A stretch of DNA of 64,000 nucleotides from Phycicoccus flavus (GTDB lineage: Bacteria > Actinomycetota > Actinomycetes > Actinomycetales > Dermatophilaceae). Below, in pieces: positions 51,696-60,105 of the stretch. A program made the translations under genes and the position numbers. Position 1 is the stretch's first letter, and each line of letters begins with the position of its first letter. The stretch covers positions 1-64,000 of the forward strand of contig NZ_SAYU02000006.1 in assembly GCF_004025965.2 (NCBI RefSeq), in the 5' to 3' direction. The notes beneath the pieces were generated by a model. That model saw nothing but the letters and a program-made list of their open reading frames with translations. It was not told the origin of the DNA and did not search any database.

Positions 51696-52862
51696 TCAGC
51701 GCCCCGGGGACCAGGTGCGCGCCACCCGGGCGGTGCGCGCCTCCAGCGTCGCCACCGGGTCGGCGACCATGGCCTCGACCTCGTGCGGCTGGTCGGCGAC
51801 GGCGTAGCAGCCGGCGAGCCCCATGGTCATCGTCTCGCGCCGGCCGACGAGCAGCTCGCCGGCGATGCAGACCACCGGCCGGGCGGTCTGCATCGTCGCC
51901 TCGGCCACCCCGGAGACCACGGAGCCGCGCAGCGCGGTCCAGTCCAGCCGGGCCGTGCCGGTGACGACGAGGTCGCTGCCGGCGGCGGCCACGTCGAAGC
52001 CGGTGACGCGCAGCACCTCGGTGACGGCGCCCACCGGCCGCGCGCCGAGGGCGAGCAGCGCGAAACCGAGGCCCCCGGAGGCGCCCGCGCCGGGCTCGCG
52101 GTCCAGGCGGCGGGGGCGGCCCGAGAGCAGGTCCAGCGGGGGCGAGGGCAGCGAACGGCCGAGAACGTCCGCGAAGTGCCCGAGGGCGAACTCCAGGGTC
52201 TGGGCCAGGCCCGGCGACGCGCCCTTGCGCGGCGCCTCGACGGCGCTCGTGCCGGACAGCCCGAGCAGGGGGGTCTCCTCGTCGGTGGCGAGGACGAGCT
52301 CGACGCCGGAGAGCCGGTCCAGGACGGCCGGCAGGCCGAGCAGCGAGTCCCCCGGCGCGTCGCGCAGGGCCAGGCCGCCGCGGGCCAGCACCGACGCGGG
52401 GCCGGCCCCGAGGGCGGCGAGCATCCCGGCACCGGCGTCGTTCGTGGACCCGCCGCCGACGCCGACGACGACGCGGGTGGCGCCCTCGGCCAGGGCGGCG
52501 TCGAGGAGCTGTCCGACACCCCACGTGCTCGTGACGCCGGGGTCGCGCTCGTCGGCGCCGAGGAGGTGCAGCCCGGTGGCCTGGGAGGCCTCGATCCACA
52601 CGGTGCGGTGGCGTCCGTCGTCGACGACGAGCACCGCCGCGGGCACCTCGCGCCCGAGCGGGTCGCTGACGGTCACGGCCACCGTCGTCCCACCGGTGGC
52701 GGACTCCAGGACGTCGAGGAAGCCGGGCCCGCCGTCCGACAGCGGCAGGGTGCGGACCTCGTCGTGCGGGGCTCCGGTCCCCCAGCCCTCGGCCATCGCG
52801 GCGGCCGCCTGCATGGGTCCGAGCGTCGACCCGAAGGCGTCGGGGGCGATGAGGACGCGCAC
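51696..52862 (-). CDS. Glycerate kinase (GK-I family)
   Basis: The 388-residue enzyme phosphorylates glycerate. It begins VRVLIAPDAFGSTLGPMQAA with the conserved DxFKGS-like loop (Gly-Ser here where Lys-Gly-Ser is usual), and has LPLSDGGPGFLDVL, GVGGGSTNDAGAGMLAALG and GASGGLGFALLALGA. A TACCCT -10 seven bases before the GTG supports a leaderless start. Position after the HesB gene matches mycobacterial Rv2205c. Confidence 0.92.
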   Translation of the reverse strand: MRVLIAPDAFGSTLGPMQAAAAMAEGWGTGAPHDEVRTLPLSDGGPGFLDVLESATGGTTVAVTVSDPLGREVPAAVLVVDDGRHRTVWIEASQATGLHLLGADERDPGVTSTWGVGQLLDAALAEGATRVVVGVGGGSTNDAGAGMLAALGAGPASVLARGGLALRDAPGDSLLGLPAVLDRLSGVELVLATDEETPLLGLSGTSAVEAPRKGASPGLAQTLEFALGHFADVLGRSLPSPPLDLLSGRPRRLDREPGAGASGGLGFALLALGARPVGAVTEVLRVTGFDVAAAGSDLVVTGTARLDWTALRGSVVSGVAEATMQTARPVVCIAGELLVGRRETMTMGLAGCYAVADQPHEVEAMVADPVATLEARTARVARTWSPGR

Positions 52863-52869
52863 GCGTGCG

Positions 52870-52875
52870 AGGGTA
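52870..52875 (-). promoter_or_regulatory. -10 of leaderless glycerate kinase transcript
   Basis: The minus-strand TACCCT ends seven bases before the GTG at 52862. Confidence 0.6.
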
Positions 52876-52921
52876 TCGGGCCGGACGGCCGCGGACCCAG
52901 ACCGGTGTCGGTGCCCCGGCG

Positions 52922-52927
52922 TACCGT
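52922..52927 (+). promoter_or_regulatory. -10 of DUF664 gene
   Basis: TACCGT lies 37 bases upstream of the GTG, and the leader has GAGGAG at 52953-52958. Confidence 0.45.
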
Positions 52928-52964
52928 CGCAGGTCCGACCCGCCGACCCCCCGAGGAGCCCGCC

Positions 52965-53483
52965 GTGACCGACACCCCGACCACCGAGCCCCCTCCCGCC
53001 GGGGGCGAGCGCGCGGACCTCCTGGAGTCCCTGCGCACCCAGCGCTTCCTGTTCCTGCGCACCGTCGACGGGCTCTCCGACGAGCAGGCGGCCGCCACCC
53101 CGACGGTGGGCACCCTGTGCCTGGGCGGGCTCGTCAAGCACCTCACGCTCATGGAGCGGCAGTGGACCGGGTTCGTCCTCGAGGGGCCGTCGGCGATGGC
53201 GGGCGACGAGGAGGAGTTCACCGCGTCGTTCACGATGGCCGCCGGTGAGACCCTCGCCGACCTCGTCGCCGCCTTCACGGCCGCCGGCGAGGCGACGGAC
53301 GCCGCCGTCGCCTCGGTCGACCTCGACGCCACCCGGCCGCTGCCGCCCGCGCCGTGGTTCGAGCCGGGGGCGGTCCGCTCGGCCCGGCGATCGTTCGTCC
53401 ACCTCGCCGCCGAGATCGCGCAGCACGCGGGCCACGCCGACATCCTCCGGGAGGCCCTGGACGGGCAGCGCACCATGGCCTGA
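52965..53483 (+). CDS. DinB/YfiT-like (DUF664) putative thiol transferase
   Basis: The 172-residue four-helix protein has the metal-binding histidines of the DinB-like fold: His in LGGLVKHLTLMERQW and the pair in AAEIAQHAGHADILRE. Actinobacterial members often act as mycothiol-dependent transferases, but no activity is shown for this one. It is unrelated to the DNA polymerase gene dinB. The GTG follows GAGGAG. Confidence 0.88.
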   Translation: MTDTPTTEPPPAGGERADLLESLRTQRFLFLRTVDGLSDEQAAATPTVGTLCLGGLVKHLTLMERQWTGFVLEGPSAMAGDEEEFTASFTMAAGETLADLVAAFTAAGEATDAAVASVDLDATRPLPPAPWFEPGAVRSARRSFVHLAAEIAQHAGHADILREALDGQRTMA

Positions 53484-53497
53484 GTCCTCGGTGCACC

Positions 53498-53503
53498 TAG
53501 GAT
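53498..53503 (+). promoter_or_regulatory. -10 of leaderless nadA transcript
   Basis: TAGGAT ends seven bases before the GTG at 53511. Confidence 0.6.
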
Positions 53504-53510
53504 CGGCCGG

Positions 53511-54707
53511 GTGACGACCACCACCGGCACGCCCCAGCACGCCCCGCTGCCCCTGCTCGTCCTCGGTCACGGCCGCGACCTCGCCACCGAGCGCGGCGTG
53601 GAGTGTCCCGGCGACCTGCCGGCGCCGTCCGACCCCGACCTCGTGGCCCGGGCGCGGGCGGCGAAGGCGGCCCTCGGGGACCGGCTGTTCGTCCTCGGCC
53701 ACCACTACCAGCGCGACGAGGTCATCGAGTTCGCCGACGTCACGGGCGACTCCTTCAAGCTCGCCAAGGAGGCCGCGGCCCGGCCGGACGCCGAGTACGT
53801 CGTCTTCTGCGGCGTGCACTTCATGGCCGAGTCCGCCGACATCCTCACCGCCGACACCCAGACCGTCGTCCTGCCCGACCTCGCCGCCGGCTGCTCGATG
53901 GCCGACATGGCCGCCATCGACCAGGTGCGCGAGTGCTGGGACGAGCTCACCGAGGCCGGGGTCGCCGACGCGACCGTGCCGGTGACGTACATGAACAGCT
54001 CGGCCGCCATCAAGGCGTTCACCGGCGAGCACGGCGGGACCATCTGCACGTCGTCGAACGCGCGGACCGCCCTCACCTGGGCGCTGGAGCAGGCCGGGGA
54101 CGGCGGCAAGGTGCTCTTCCTGCCCGACCAGCACCTCGGGCGCAACACCTACGTGCGCGACCTCGGCGGGTCGCTCGACGGCTGCGTCGTCTGGGACCCG
54201 CACAAGCCGCAGGGCGGGCTCACCGCCGCGCAGCTGCGCGACGCGACGATGATCCTGTGGCGCGGCCACTGCTCGGTGCACGGCCGCTTCTCCGTCGAGG
54301 CGGTCGAGGCCGCACGCCGGGAGGTCCCCGGGGTCAAGGTCATCGTCCACCCGGAGTGCCGCCACGAGGTCGTCGAGCTCGCCGACGAGGTGGGCTCCAC
54401 CGAGCGCATCATCGCGACCGTCGCCGCGGCCCCGCCCGGCACGGCCTGGGCGGTCGGCACCGAGCTGAACCTCGTCCGGCGGCTGGCCGCGCGGTTCCCC
54501 GAGCAGCGGATCCTCTTCCTGGAGAAGAACGTCTGCTACTGCTCGACGATGAACCGCATCGACCTGCCGCACCTGGTCTGGGCGCTGGAGTCGCTCGTCG
54601 ACGGCCGCGTCGTCAACCCCATCCGGGTCGACGAGGGCACGGCGCACTGGGCGCGGGTGGCCCTGGACCGCATGCTCGCCCTCCCCGGCGAGACCGCCAA
54701 GGACTGA
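53511..54707 (+). CDS. nadA: Quinolinate synthase
   Basis: The 398-residue 4Fe-4S enzyme makes quinolinate from iminoaspartate and dihydroxyacetone phosphate for NAD synthesis. Diagnostic segments are [36 protein letters not shown], the [12 protein letters not shown] cysteine, [11 protein letters not shown], the [13 protein letters not shown] cysteine and the [15 protein letters not shown] cysteines. No nadB or nadC lies beside it in this window. A leaderless -10 fixes the GTG. Confidence 0.95.
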   Translation: MTTTTGTPQHAPLPLLVLGHGRDLATERGVECPGDLPAPSDPDLVARARAAKAALGDRLFVLGHHYQRDEVIEFADVTGDSFKLAKEAAARPDAEYVVFCGVHFMAESADILTADTQTVVLPDLAAGCSMADMAAIDQVRECWDELTEAGVADATVPVTYMNSSAAIKAFTGEHGGTICTSSNARTALTWALEQAGDGGKVLFLPDQHLGRNTYVRDLGGSLDGCVVWDPHKPQGGLTAAQLRDATMILWRGHCSVHGRFSVEAVEAARREVPGVKVIVHPECRHEVVELADEVGSTERIIATVAAAPPGTAWAVGTELNLVRRLAARFPEQRILFLEKNVCYCSTMNRIDLPHLVWALESLVDGRVVNPIRVDEGTAHWARVALDRMLALPGETAKD

Positions 54708-54746
54708 GCCCCTCGCCCTCCCCGGCGGACCGGGTCGGGTCGGGGG

Positions 54747-56274
54747 TCAGTGCGAGCCGAGGTGGCCGGCCAGCCGCTCGTGCCGGTCGCGGCTGTGCCC
54801 GCCCAGCCCGACGACCTCGACGGTCTTGCCCTTGGCGGCGTAGCGCGTCGTCACCGCGTCGAGCGCGGCGACGCTCGAGGCGTCCCACACCCGCGCGGCG
54901 GTGAGGTCGACGACGACGCGCTCGGGGTCGCCGACGTAGTCGAACTGGGTGACGAGGTCGTTGCTCGAGGCGAAGAACAGCTCGCCCTGGACGGCGTAGA
55001 CGCGGACCCCGGGGTCGCCCGACTCCACGGGGACCACGCGGGTGAGGTGGGCGACGCGGCGGGCGAAGAGCACCATCGCCGTGAGGACGCCGACGACGAC
55101 GCCGATGGCGAGGTTGTGGGTGGCGACGACGACGGCGACCGTGACGACCATGACCGCCGTCTCGCTGCGCGGCATCCGGCGCAGGGTGGAGGGGCGGATG
55201 CTGTGCCAGTCGAAGGTGCCGACCGACACCATGATCATCACCGCGACGAGCGCGGCCATGGGGATGAGCCCGACGACGTCGCCGAGCACCACGACGAGGA
55301 CGAGGAGGAACACCCCGGCGAGGAACGTCGAGATGCGGGTGCGGGCGCCCGAGGCGCGCACGTTGATCATCGTCTGGCCGATCATCGCGCAGCCGCCCAT
55401 GCCGCCGAAGAAGCCGGTGACGACGTTGGCGACGCCCTGGCCCCAGGACTCGCGGGTCTTGCTGGAGTGGGTGTCGGTGATCTCGTCGACGAGGGTCGCG
55501 GTCATCAGCGACTCCATGAGCCCGACGAGCGCCATGCCGAGGGCGTAGGGACCGATGACGCAGCGTCTCGAGGGTGAACGGGACGTCGGGCAGGACGAAC
55601 CCGGGCAGGCTGTCCGGCAGGGCGCCCTCGTCGCCGACGGTCGGCACCGCGAGGGCCGCGGCGACGGTGACGGCGGTGAGGCCGACGATGGCGACGAGTG
55701 GTGACGGCACGGCGGTGCTGAGGCGCGGCAGCAGGACGATGACCGCGAGCGCCACCGCCACGAGGGGGTAGACGAGCCACGGCACGCCGACCAGGTGCGG
55801 CACCTGCGAGAGGAAGATGAGGATGGCCAGCGCGTTGACGAAGCCGACCATCACCGAACGGGGCACGAAGCGCATGAGCCGGGCCACGCCGAGCAGCCCG
55901 AGCGCGACCTGGATGAGCCCGGCCAGGACGACGGTGGCGAGGAGGTAATCGAGGCCGTACTCGCGCACGACGGGGGCGATGACGAGGGCGACCGCGCCGG
56001 TGGCCGCCGAGATCATCGCCGGGCGGCCGCCCAGCACCGCGATGGACACGGCCATAGTGAAGGACGCGAAGAGCCCGACGCGCGGGTCGACGCCGGCGAT
56101 GACCGAGAAGGAGATGGCCTCGGGGATGAGGGCGAGGGCGACGACGAGGCCCGCGAGCACCTCGGTGCGCAGTCGCTTCGGGGAGCGCAGGGCGGCCAGG
56201 ACGGAGGTCGTCGCCTCCTCGTGGGGGAAGCGGGACAGCTCGGCCTGGGCGGCCGCGGGGGCGGGACGGGACAC
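54747..56274 (-). pseudogene. SulP-family anion transporter, frameshifted
   Basis: The N-terminal part (GTG at 56274, [13 protein letters not shown]) encodes SulP membrane helices including [20 protein letters not shown]. After [10 protein letters not shown] the reading frame is lost at about 55560. The next frame resumes with [18 protein letters not shown] and continues to a C-terminal STAS domain ([19 protein letters not shown]). One extra base, or two missing bases, explains the break. It is either a recent pseudogene or a sequence error; both halves otherwise look well conserved. The gene has a GGAG ribosome site and a possible -10 at 56416-56421. Confidence 0.85.
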
Positions 56275-56415
56275 GGGTGGCTCCGGGGTCGGCGGTGGTC
56301 GGCCCCGGGCAGGCCGGGGCGGGCCCCGCACGACGTCGGGCAGGACAGGAGGTCGGGTGGGCCGCACTCGGTGACGGCCGGACGCGTCGACGCGGTGGCT
56401 CGCGGACGCATGGCC

Positions 56416-56421
56416 ACCCTA
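56416..56421 (-). promoter_or_regulatory. -10 candidate for the SulP gene
   Basis: The minus-strand TAGGGT lies about 140 bases before the GTG and is the only clear -10 hexamer in this leader. Confidence 0.35.
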
Positions 56422-56468
56422 GCCGCCGGGGGCCGACCACCCCGAATCCGTCCGCGTCCCACCCCACC

Positions 56469-56583
56469 GCCGACCGAGGCGGGCCGGGCCGTCGACACCC
56501 CGCTTCGTCACCGAGACCCCGCTTACGAACTCCTGCTCCGCGGACATTTCGGGGTCACCCCGAAATGTCCGGCGGGTGAGGCG
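56469..56583. repeat. Tandem repeat, copy 1 (115-bp period)
   Basis: The unit starts GCCGACCGAGGCGGGCCGGG, contains the nested direct repeat ACCCCGCTT twice, and ends with the 31-bp palindrome. It is about 90 percent identical to copy 2, which begins 115 bases later. Confidence 0.85.
56541..56571. repeat. 31-bp perfect palindrome in copy 1
   Basis: Arms of 15 bases (CGGACATTTCGGGGT and its exact complement) flank a single central C. The sequence is far more AT-containing than its surroundings. Confidence 0.9.
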
Positions 56584-56690
56584 GCCGACCGAGGAGGGCC
56601 GGGCCGTCGAGACCCCGCTTCGTCACCGAGACCCCGCTTCCGAAACCCTGTATCGCGGACAATTCGGGGTCACCCCGAAATGTCCGCCGG
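56584..56690. repeat. Tandem repeat, copy 2
   Basis: This second unit matches copy 1 except for about ten substitutions, mostly in the stretch just before the palindrome (56635-56655). Confidence 0.85.
56656..56686. repeat. 31-bp palindrome in copy 2 (one mismatch)
   Basis: The right arm is identical to copy 1; the left arm has one T to A change (CGGACAATTCGGGGT), leaving 14 of 15 pairs. Confidence 0.88.
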
Positions 56691-56733
56691 GGCGGGGGTG
56701 GGGGGCGGGGCCGGGTGGGGGTGGGGGTGGGGG

Positions 56734-57777
56734 TCAGGAGGGGTGGACGACGCCGTCGGGGCCGATGTGGGGGTTGTGGGCGGGGTCGACCCGCTCGCCC
56801 TCGGGCGGGGGGCCGGGGGGCGTGCCGTCGCCGAAGGGCCGGCCGCCGAGCGACTCGCGGCCGTGCGCCGTGCCCCAGCCGGCGAGGTCCGGGCCCTTGG
56901 GGACGATGCCGGTCGGGTTGATGTCGCGGTGGACCTCGTAGTAGTGGCTCTTGATGTGGGCGAAGTCGGTCGTGTCGCCGAAGCCCGGCGTCTGGAACAG
57001 GTCGCGGGCGTACCCCCACAGCGCCGGCAGCTCGGCGAGCTTCTGCCGGTTGCACTTGAAGTGGCCGTGGTAGACGGCGTCGAAGCGGGCCAGCGTCGTG
57101 AAGAGGCGCACGTCGGCCTCGGTGATCGTGTCGCCCATGAGGAAGCGCCGGTCGGTGAGCCGCTCCTCGAGCCAGTCCAGCGCGGTGAACAGCCGGTCGT
57201 AGGCGTCCTCGTACGCGGACTGGGTGCCGGCGAACCCGCAGCGGTAGACCCCGTTGTTGACCTCGGTGTAGACGCGCTCCATCACCTCGTCCATCTCCGC
57301 GCGCAGCGCCTCCGGGTACAGGTCGGGCGCGCCGTCGCGGTGGTGGGCGGTCCACTGCGTCGACAGGTCGAGGGTCATCGGCGCGAAGTCGTTGGTGACG
57401 ACCTCGCCGGAGGAGATCTCGACCAGCGCCGGCACGGTGATGCCGCGGGGGTAGCCCGGGAAGCGCTTCTCGTAGGCGTCCTTGAGCCGCGGGATGCCCA
57501 ACACCGGGTCGACCTCGCCCTCGTCGAGGTCGAAGGTCCACGAGTCGCTGTCGTGGGTCGGGCCGCAGATGCCCATCGAGATCGCGTCCTCGAGCCCGAG
57601 CAGGCGGCGCACGATGATGGCCCGGTTGGCCCAGGGGCAGGCCCGCGCGGCGACGAGCCGGTAGCGGCCGGCCTCGACCGGCCACTCGTGCTCCCCCGCG
57701 CCGTCGGTCGTGACGCGGTCCTCGATGTAGTTGGTGTCGCGCTCGAAGTCGTCCTCGACGTACGTGCCCTGGCCCAT
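56734..57777 (-). CDS. Glutathionyl-hydroquinone reductase-like GST protein
   Basis: The 347-residue protein matches the Xi-class GST/hydroquinone reductase family. The thioredoxin-like half has the catalytic Cys in AARACPWANRAIIVRRLLGL, and the helical half has VYRCGFAGTQSAYEDAYD and NPTGIVPKGP. As actinobacteria normally use mycothiol instead of glutathione, the real thiol is uncertain. The ATG has GAAGGAG upstream. A Pro/Gly/His-rich tail extends the C-terminus. Confidence 0.92.
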   Translation of the reverse strand: MGQGTYVEDDFERDTNYIEDRVTTDGAGEHEWPVEAGRYRLVAARACPWANRAIIVRRLLGLEDAISMGICGPTHDSDSWTFDLDEGEVDPVLGIPRLKDAYEKRFPGYPRGITVPALVEISSGEVVTNDFAPMTLDLSTQWTAHHRDGAPDLYPEALRAEMDEVMERVYTEVNNGVYRCGFAGTQSAYEDAYDRLFTALDWLEERLTDRRFLMGDTITEADVRLFTTLARFDAVYHGHFKCNRQKLAELPALWGYARDLFQTPGFGDTTDFAHIKSHYYEVHRDINPTGIVPKGPDLAGWGTAHGRESLGGRPFGDGTPPGPPPEGERVDPAHNPHIGPDGVVHPS

Positions 57778-57828
57778 GTCCTGCTCCTTCTGCTCGGGTG
57801 CTCGGGGTGCTGAGGGGGTGGGCGGCGG

Positions 57829-59190
57829 TCAGTCCGGGAGCGCGCCGAGGCGGGCGAGGAGGACGGCCTCGGCGACGCAGACCTTCTCGAACTCGCCGAG
57901 GTGCAGCGACTCGTTGGCGCCGTGCGCCCGGGCGTCGGGGTCCTCGACGCCGGTGACGAGGATGGCGGCCTCGGGGAACTGCTCGGCGAAGGCGGCGACG
58001 AACGGGATGGACCCGCCGACGCCGATGTCGACCGGCGGGGTGCCCCACGCGTCGGCGAACGCGGCGCGCGCCTGGTCGTAGACCGGCCCGTCGGCGTCGG
58101 CGGCGAACCCGGCGCCGCGCTCCTCGAGCTCGACCTCGACCTGCGCGCCCCACGGCACCTGCGCCAGGAGGTGCTCCTTCAGCAGCTCGAAGGCGTCGAG
58201 GTCGAACTCGTCGGGGGCGATGCGCATCGAGACCTTGGCCCGCGCCTGCGGGACGAGGGTGTTGGAGGACCGCTCGATGCTCGGGGCGTCGATGCCGATG
58301 GTCGTGATCGACGGCTTGGTCCACATCCGGGTCAGCAGCGACCCGGACCCGACGACCTCGACCCCGTCGAGCAGCCCGGACTCCCGCCGCAGCCGGGCCT
58401 CGTCGTAGTCGAGGTCGGAGGCGACGCCCTCCTTGAGGCCGGCGACGGCGACGTTTCCCTCGTCGTCGTGCAGCGAGGCGAGCAGCCGGACGAGCACCAT
58501 GAGCGCGTCCGGGACGGCCCCGCCGAACATCCCGGAGTGCACGCCGTGGTCGAGGGTGCGCACGGTGACGACGGCGCGCACCATGCCGCGCAGCGTCGTC
58601 GTCAGCGCGGGCTCGCCGATGTCCCAGTTGCCGGAGTCGGCCAGGACGATGGCGTCGGCCCGCAGCTTCTCGCCGTGCCGCTCGAGGATGGTCGGGAGGG
58701 AGTCGGAGCCGATCTCCTCCTCGCCCTCGACGAACACGGTGACGCCGACGGGCAGGTCCTCGCCGTGCGCGCGCAGGGCCGCGACGTGGGCCATGACGCC
58801 GGCCTTGTCGTCGGCGGCGCCGCGGCCGTACAGGCGGCCACCGCGCTCCGTGGGCTCGAACGGCGGGCTGTCCCACAGGGCGTCGTCGCCGGGCGGCTGG
58901 ACGTCGTGGTGGGCGTAGAGGGTCACGGTGCGCGACCCGGGCGGGCCGTCCCGGTGACCGATGACCGCCGGTCGGCCGCCCTCGCGGACGATCTCGACGT
59001 CCAGGCCTTCGGCGCGCAGCAGCGCGGCGGTCGCCTCGGCGCTGGCCTCCACGTGCGCCTGGTCGAAGGCGTCGAGCGACACCGAGGGGATGCGGGTCAG
59101 CGCCTCGAGGTCGGCCCGGACCTGCGGCATGAGGTCGTGCACGCGGGCACGGAGGGCGTCGAGACGGTCGGCGGGGAGCAGGTCGGTCAC
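57829..59190 (-). CDS. M20 family dipeptidase/peptidase
   Basis: The 453-residue zinc peptidase has the metal-binding segments TLYAHHDVQPPGDD, GRGAADDKAGVMAHVAAL and FVEGEEEIGSDSL (catalytic Glu), a dimerisation domain with TLDHGVHSGMFGGAVPDAL, and the late His in ANESLHLGEFEKV. This fits cytosolic dipeptidases of the PepV/CNDP type. A TAGGGT -10 seven bases before the GTG (VTDLLPADRLDAL) indicates a leaderless start; an upstream start would lie before the promoter. Confidence 0.93.
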   Translation of the reverse strand: MTDLLPADRLDALRARVHDLMPQVRADLEALTRIPSVSLDAFDQAHVEASAEATAALLRAEGLDVEIVREGGRPAVIGHRDGPPGSRTVTLYAHHDVQPPGDDALWDSPPFEPTERGGRLYGRGAADDKAGVMAHVAALRAHGEDLPVGVTVFVEGEEEIGSDSLPTILERHGEKLRADAIVLADSGNWDIGEPALTTTLRGMVRAVVTVRTLDHGVHSGMFGGAVPDALMVLVRLLASLHDDEGNVAVAGLKEGVASDLDYDEARLRRESGLLDGVEVVGSGSLLTRMWTKPSITTIGIDAPSIERSSNTLVPQARAKVSMRIAPDEFDLDAFELLKEHLLAQVPWGAQVEVELEERGAGFAADADGPVYDQARAAFADAWGTPPVDIGVGGSIPFVAAFAEQFPEAAILVTGVEDPDARAHGANESLHLGEFEKVCVAEAVLLARLGALPD

Positions 59191-59197
59191 GTCCGCG

Positions 59198-59203
59198 ACC
59201 CTA
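59198..59203 (-). promoter_or_regulatory. -10 of leaderless M20 peptidase transcript
   Basis: The minus-strand TAGGGT ends seven bases before the GTG at 59190. Confidence 0.6.
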
Positions 59204-59269
59204 CCGACCGGGGCCGCCGGCACCGCCGGGCGCTCCCCGGCCTCGACAGCCCTGCGCGCCGCGACCGCC

Positions 59270-59275
59270 TAGAGT
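59270..59275 (+). promoter_or_regulatory. -10 of leaderless DUF3043 transcript
   Basis: TAGAGT ends seven bases before the GTG at 59283. Confidence 0.6.
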
Positions 59276-59282
59276 TGCCCTC

Positions 59283-59867
59283 GTGTTCGGACGCAGCAGG
59301 ACGACGGAGACCGAGGCGGACGAGGCGCGCGACGCCCACGCCGAGCGCGAGGGCGCCAAGAACCGGCCCACGCCCAAGCGCCGCGACCAGGAGGCCGCCC
59401 GCCGGCGGCCCCTCGTCGTCACCGACCGCAAGGAGGCCAAGCGCGTCGACAAGGAGCAGCGCCGCGAGCAGATGGCGCGCCGGCGCCGGGGCATGGAGAC
59501 CGGCGAGGAAAAGTTCCTTCCGACCCGCGACCGCGGCCCGCAGCGCCGCTTCATCCGCGACTACGTCGACGCCCGGCGCAACCTCGGCGAGTACCTGCTG
59601 CCCGCCATGCTCATCGTCCTCGCGGTCTCCATCGTCACCGACCCGACCATCCGCGCCATCGGTCAGCTGCTCACCTGGCTGCTCGTGCTCGTCGTCGTCG
59701 TCGACACCGCGTTCATGTGGCGGGCCTGCAAGAAGGCGCTCGTCGCGAAGTTCGGCGCCGACGGCGTGCAGAAGGGCAGCTGGGGCTACGCCGCGATGCG
59801 GGTGTTCCAGATGCGCCGCCAGCGGCTGCCCAAGCCGCAGGTCGAGCGCGGCCAGTACCCCTCCTGA
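59283..59867 (+). CDS. DUF3043 membrane protein
   Basis: The 194-residue protein has a long basic N-terminal half (repeated Arg/Lys with KNRPTPKRRDQEAARRRPL), the conserved RRFIRDYVDARRNLGEYLLP entry to two membrane helices, and a C-terminal VFQMRRQRLPKPQVERG. This is the actinobacterial DUF3043 pattern (mycobacterial Rv2206). The basic part may touch nucleic acid or ribosomes, but no function is known. Confidence 0.9.
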   Translation: MFGRSRTTETEADEARDAHAEREGAKNRPTPKRRDQEAARRRPLVVTDRKEAKRVDKEQRREQMARRRRGMETGEEKFLPTRDRGPQRRFIRDYVDARRNLGEYLLPAMLIVLAVSIVTDPTIRAIGQLLTWLLVLVVVVDTAFMWRACKKALVAKFGADGVQKGSWGYAAMRVFQMRRQRLPKPQVERGQYPS

Positions 59868-59889
59868 CCACGGCAGGACACGCGTCGGC

Positions 59890-60105
59890 TCAGGGCGCGG
59901 CCTCGAGGCTCATCGGCCCGTAGACGACCTCGCCGTCGCGATGCAGCGTGACGCTGGCGACGCCGGCGTCGGCCAGGTCGTGCCAGGTCTCGCCGAACCA
60001 GCTCTCGGCGTCGGACTGGGTGGGGAAGGGCGAGGGGGTGGTGGGACCGGCGGTGACCGGTGCGCCGTCGGCGTCCGCGTAGGTCCAGGTCCAGCGCTCG
60101 CTCAT
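59890..60105 (-). CDS. Small conserved protein coupled to gcvT
   Basis: The 71-residue protein ([17 protein letters not shown], then [20 protein letters not shown] and [17 protein letters not shown]) has the look of a compact beta-rich actinobacterial protein of unknown function. Its ATG overlaps the gcvT stop in an ATGA arrangement, so it is translated with gcvT. No motif links it to glycine cleavage directly. Confidence 0.8.
   Translation of the reverse strand: MSERWTWTYADADGAPVTAGPTTPSPFPTQSDAESWFGETWHDLADAGVASVTLHRDGEVVYGPMSLEAAP

Larger units (their letters stand above)
56275..56733. other. Non-coding interval between SulP and GST genes
   Basis: These 459 bases hold no credible gene. 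The left 190 bases are the SulP leader with one -10 candidate. The middle (56469-56690) is a tandem palindromic repeat. The right end (about 56687-56733) is a nearly pure G-rich tract of the plus strand with several runs of four to six G. Confidence 0.7.

Noticed and set aside
49875-53483. A 1202-codon plus-strand frame
   Set aside because: Only its end (52965-53483, DUF664) is a real gene; the rest is antisense to adoK, the HesB gene and glycerate kinase and has no motif.
52965-53483. DUF664 protein as DNA polymerase DinB
   Set aside because: The shared name is historical; this small metal-binding helical fold has no polymerase motif.
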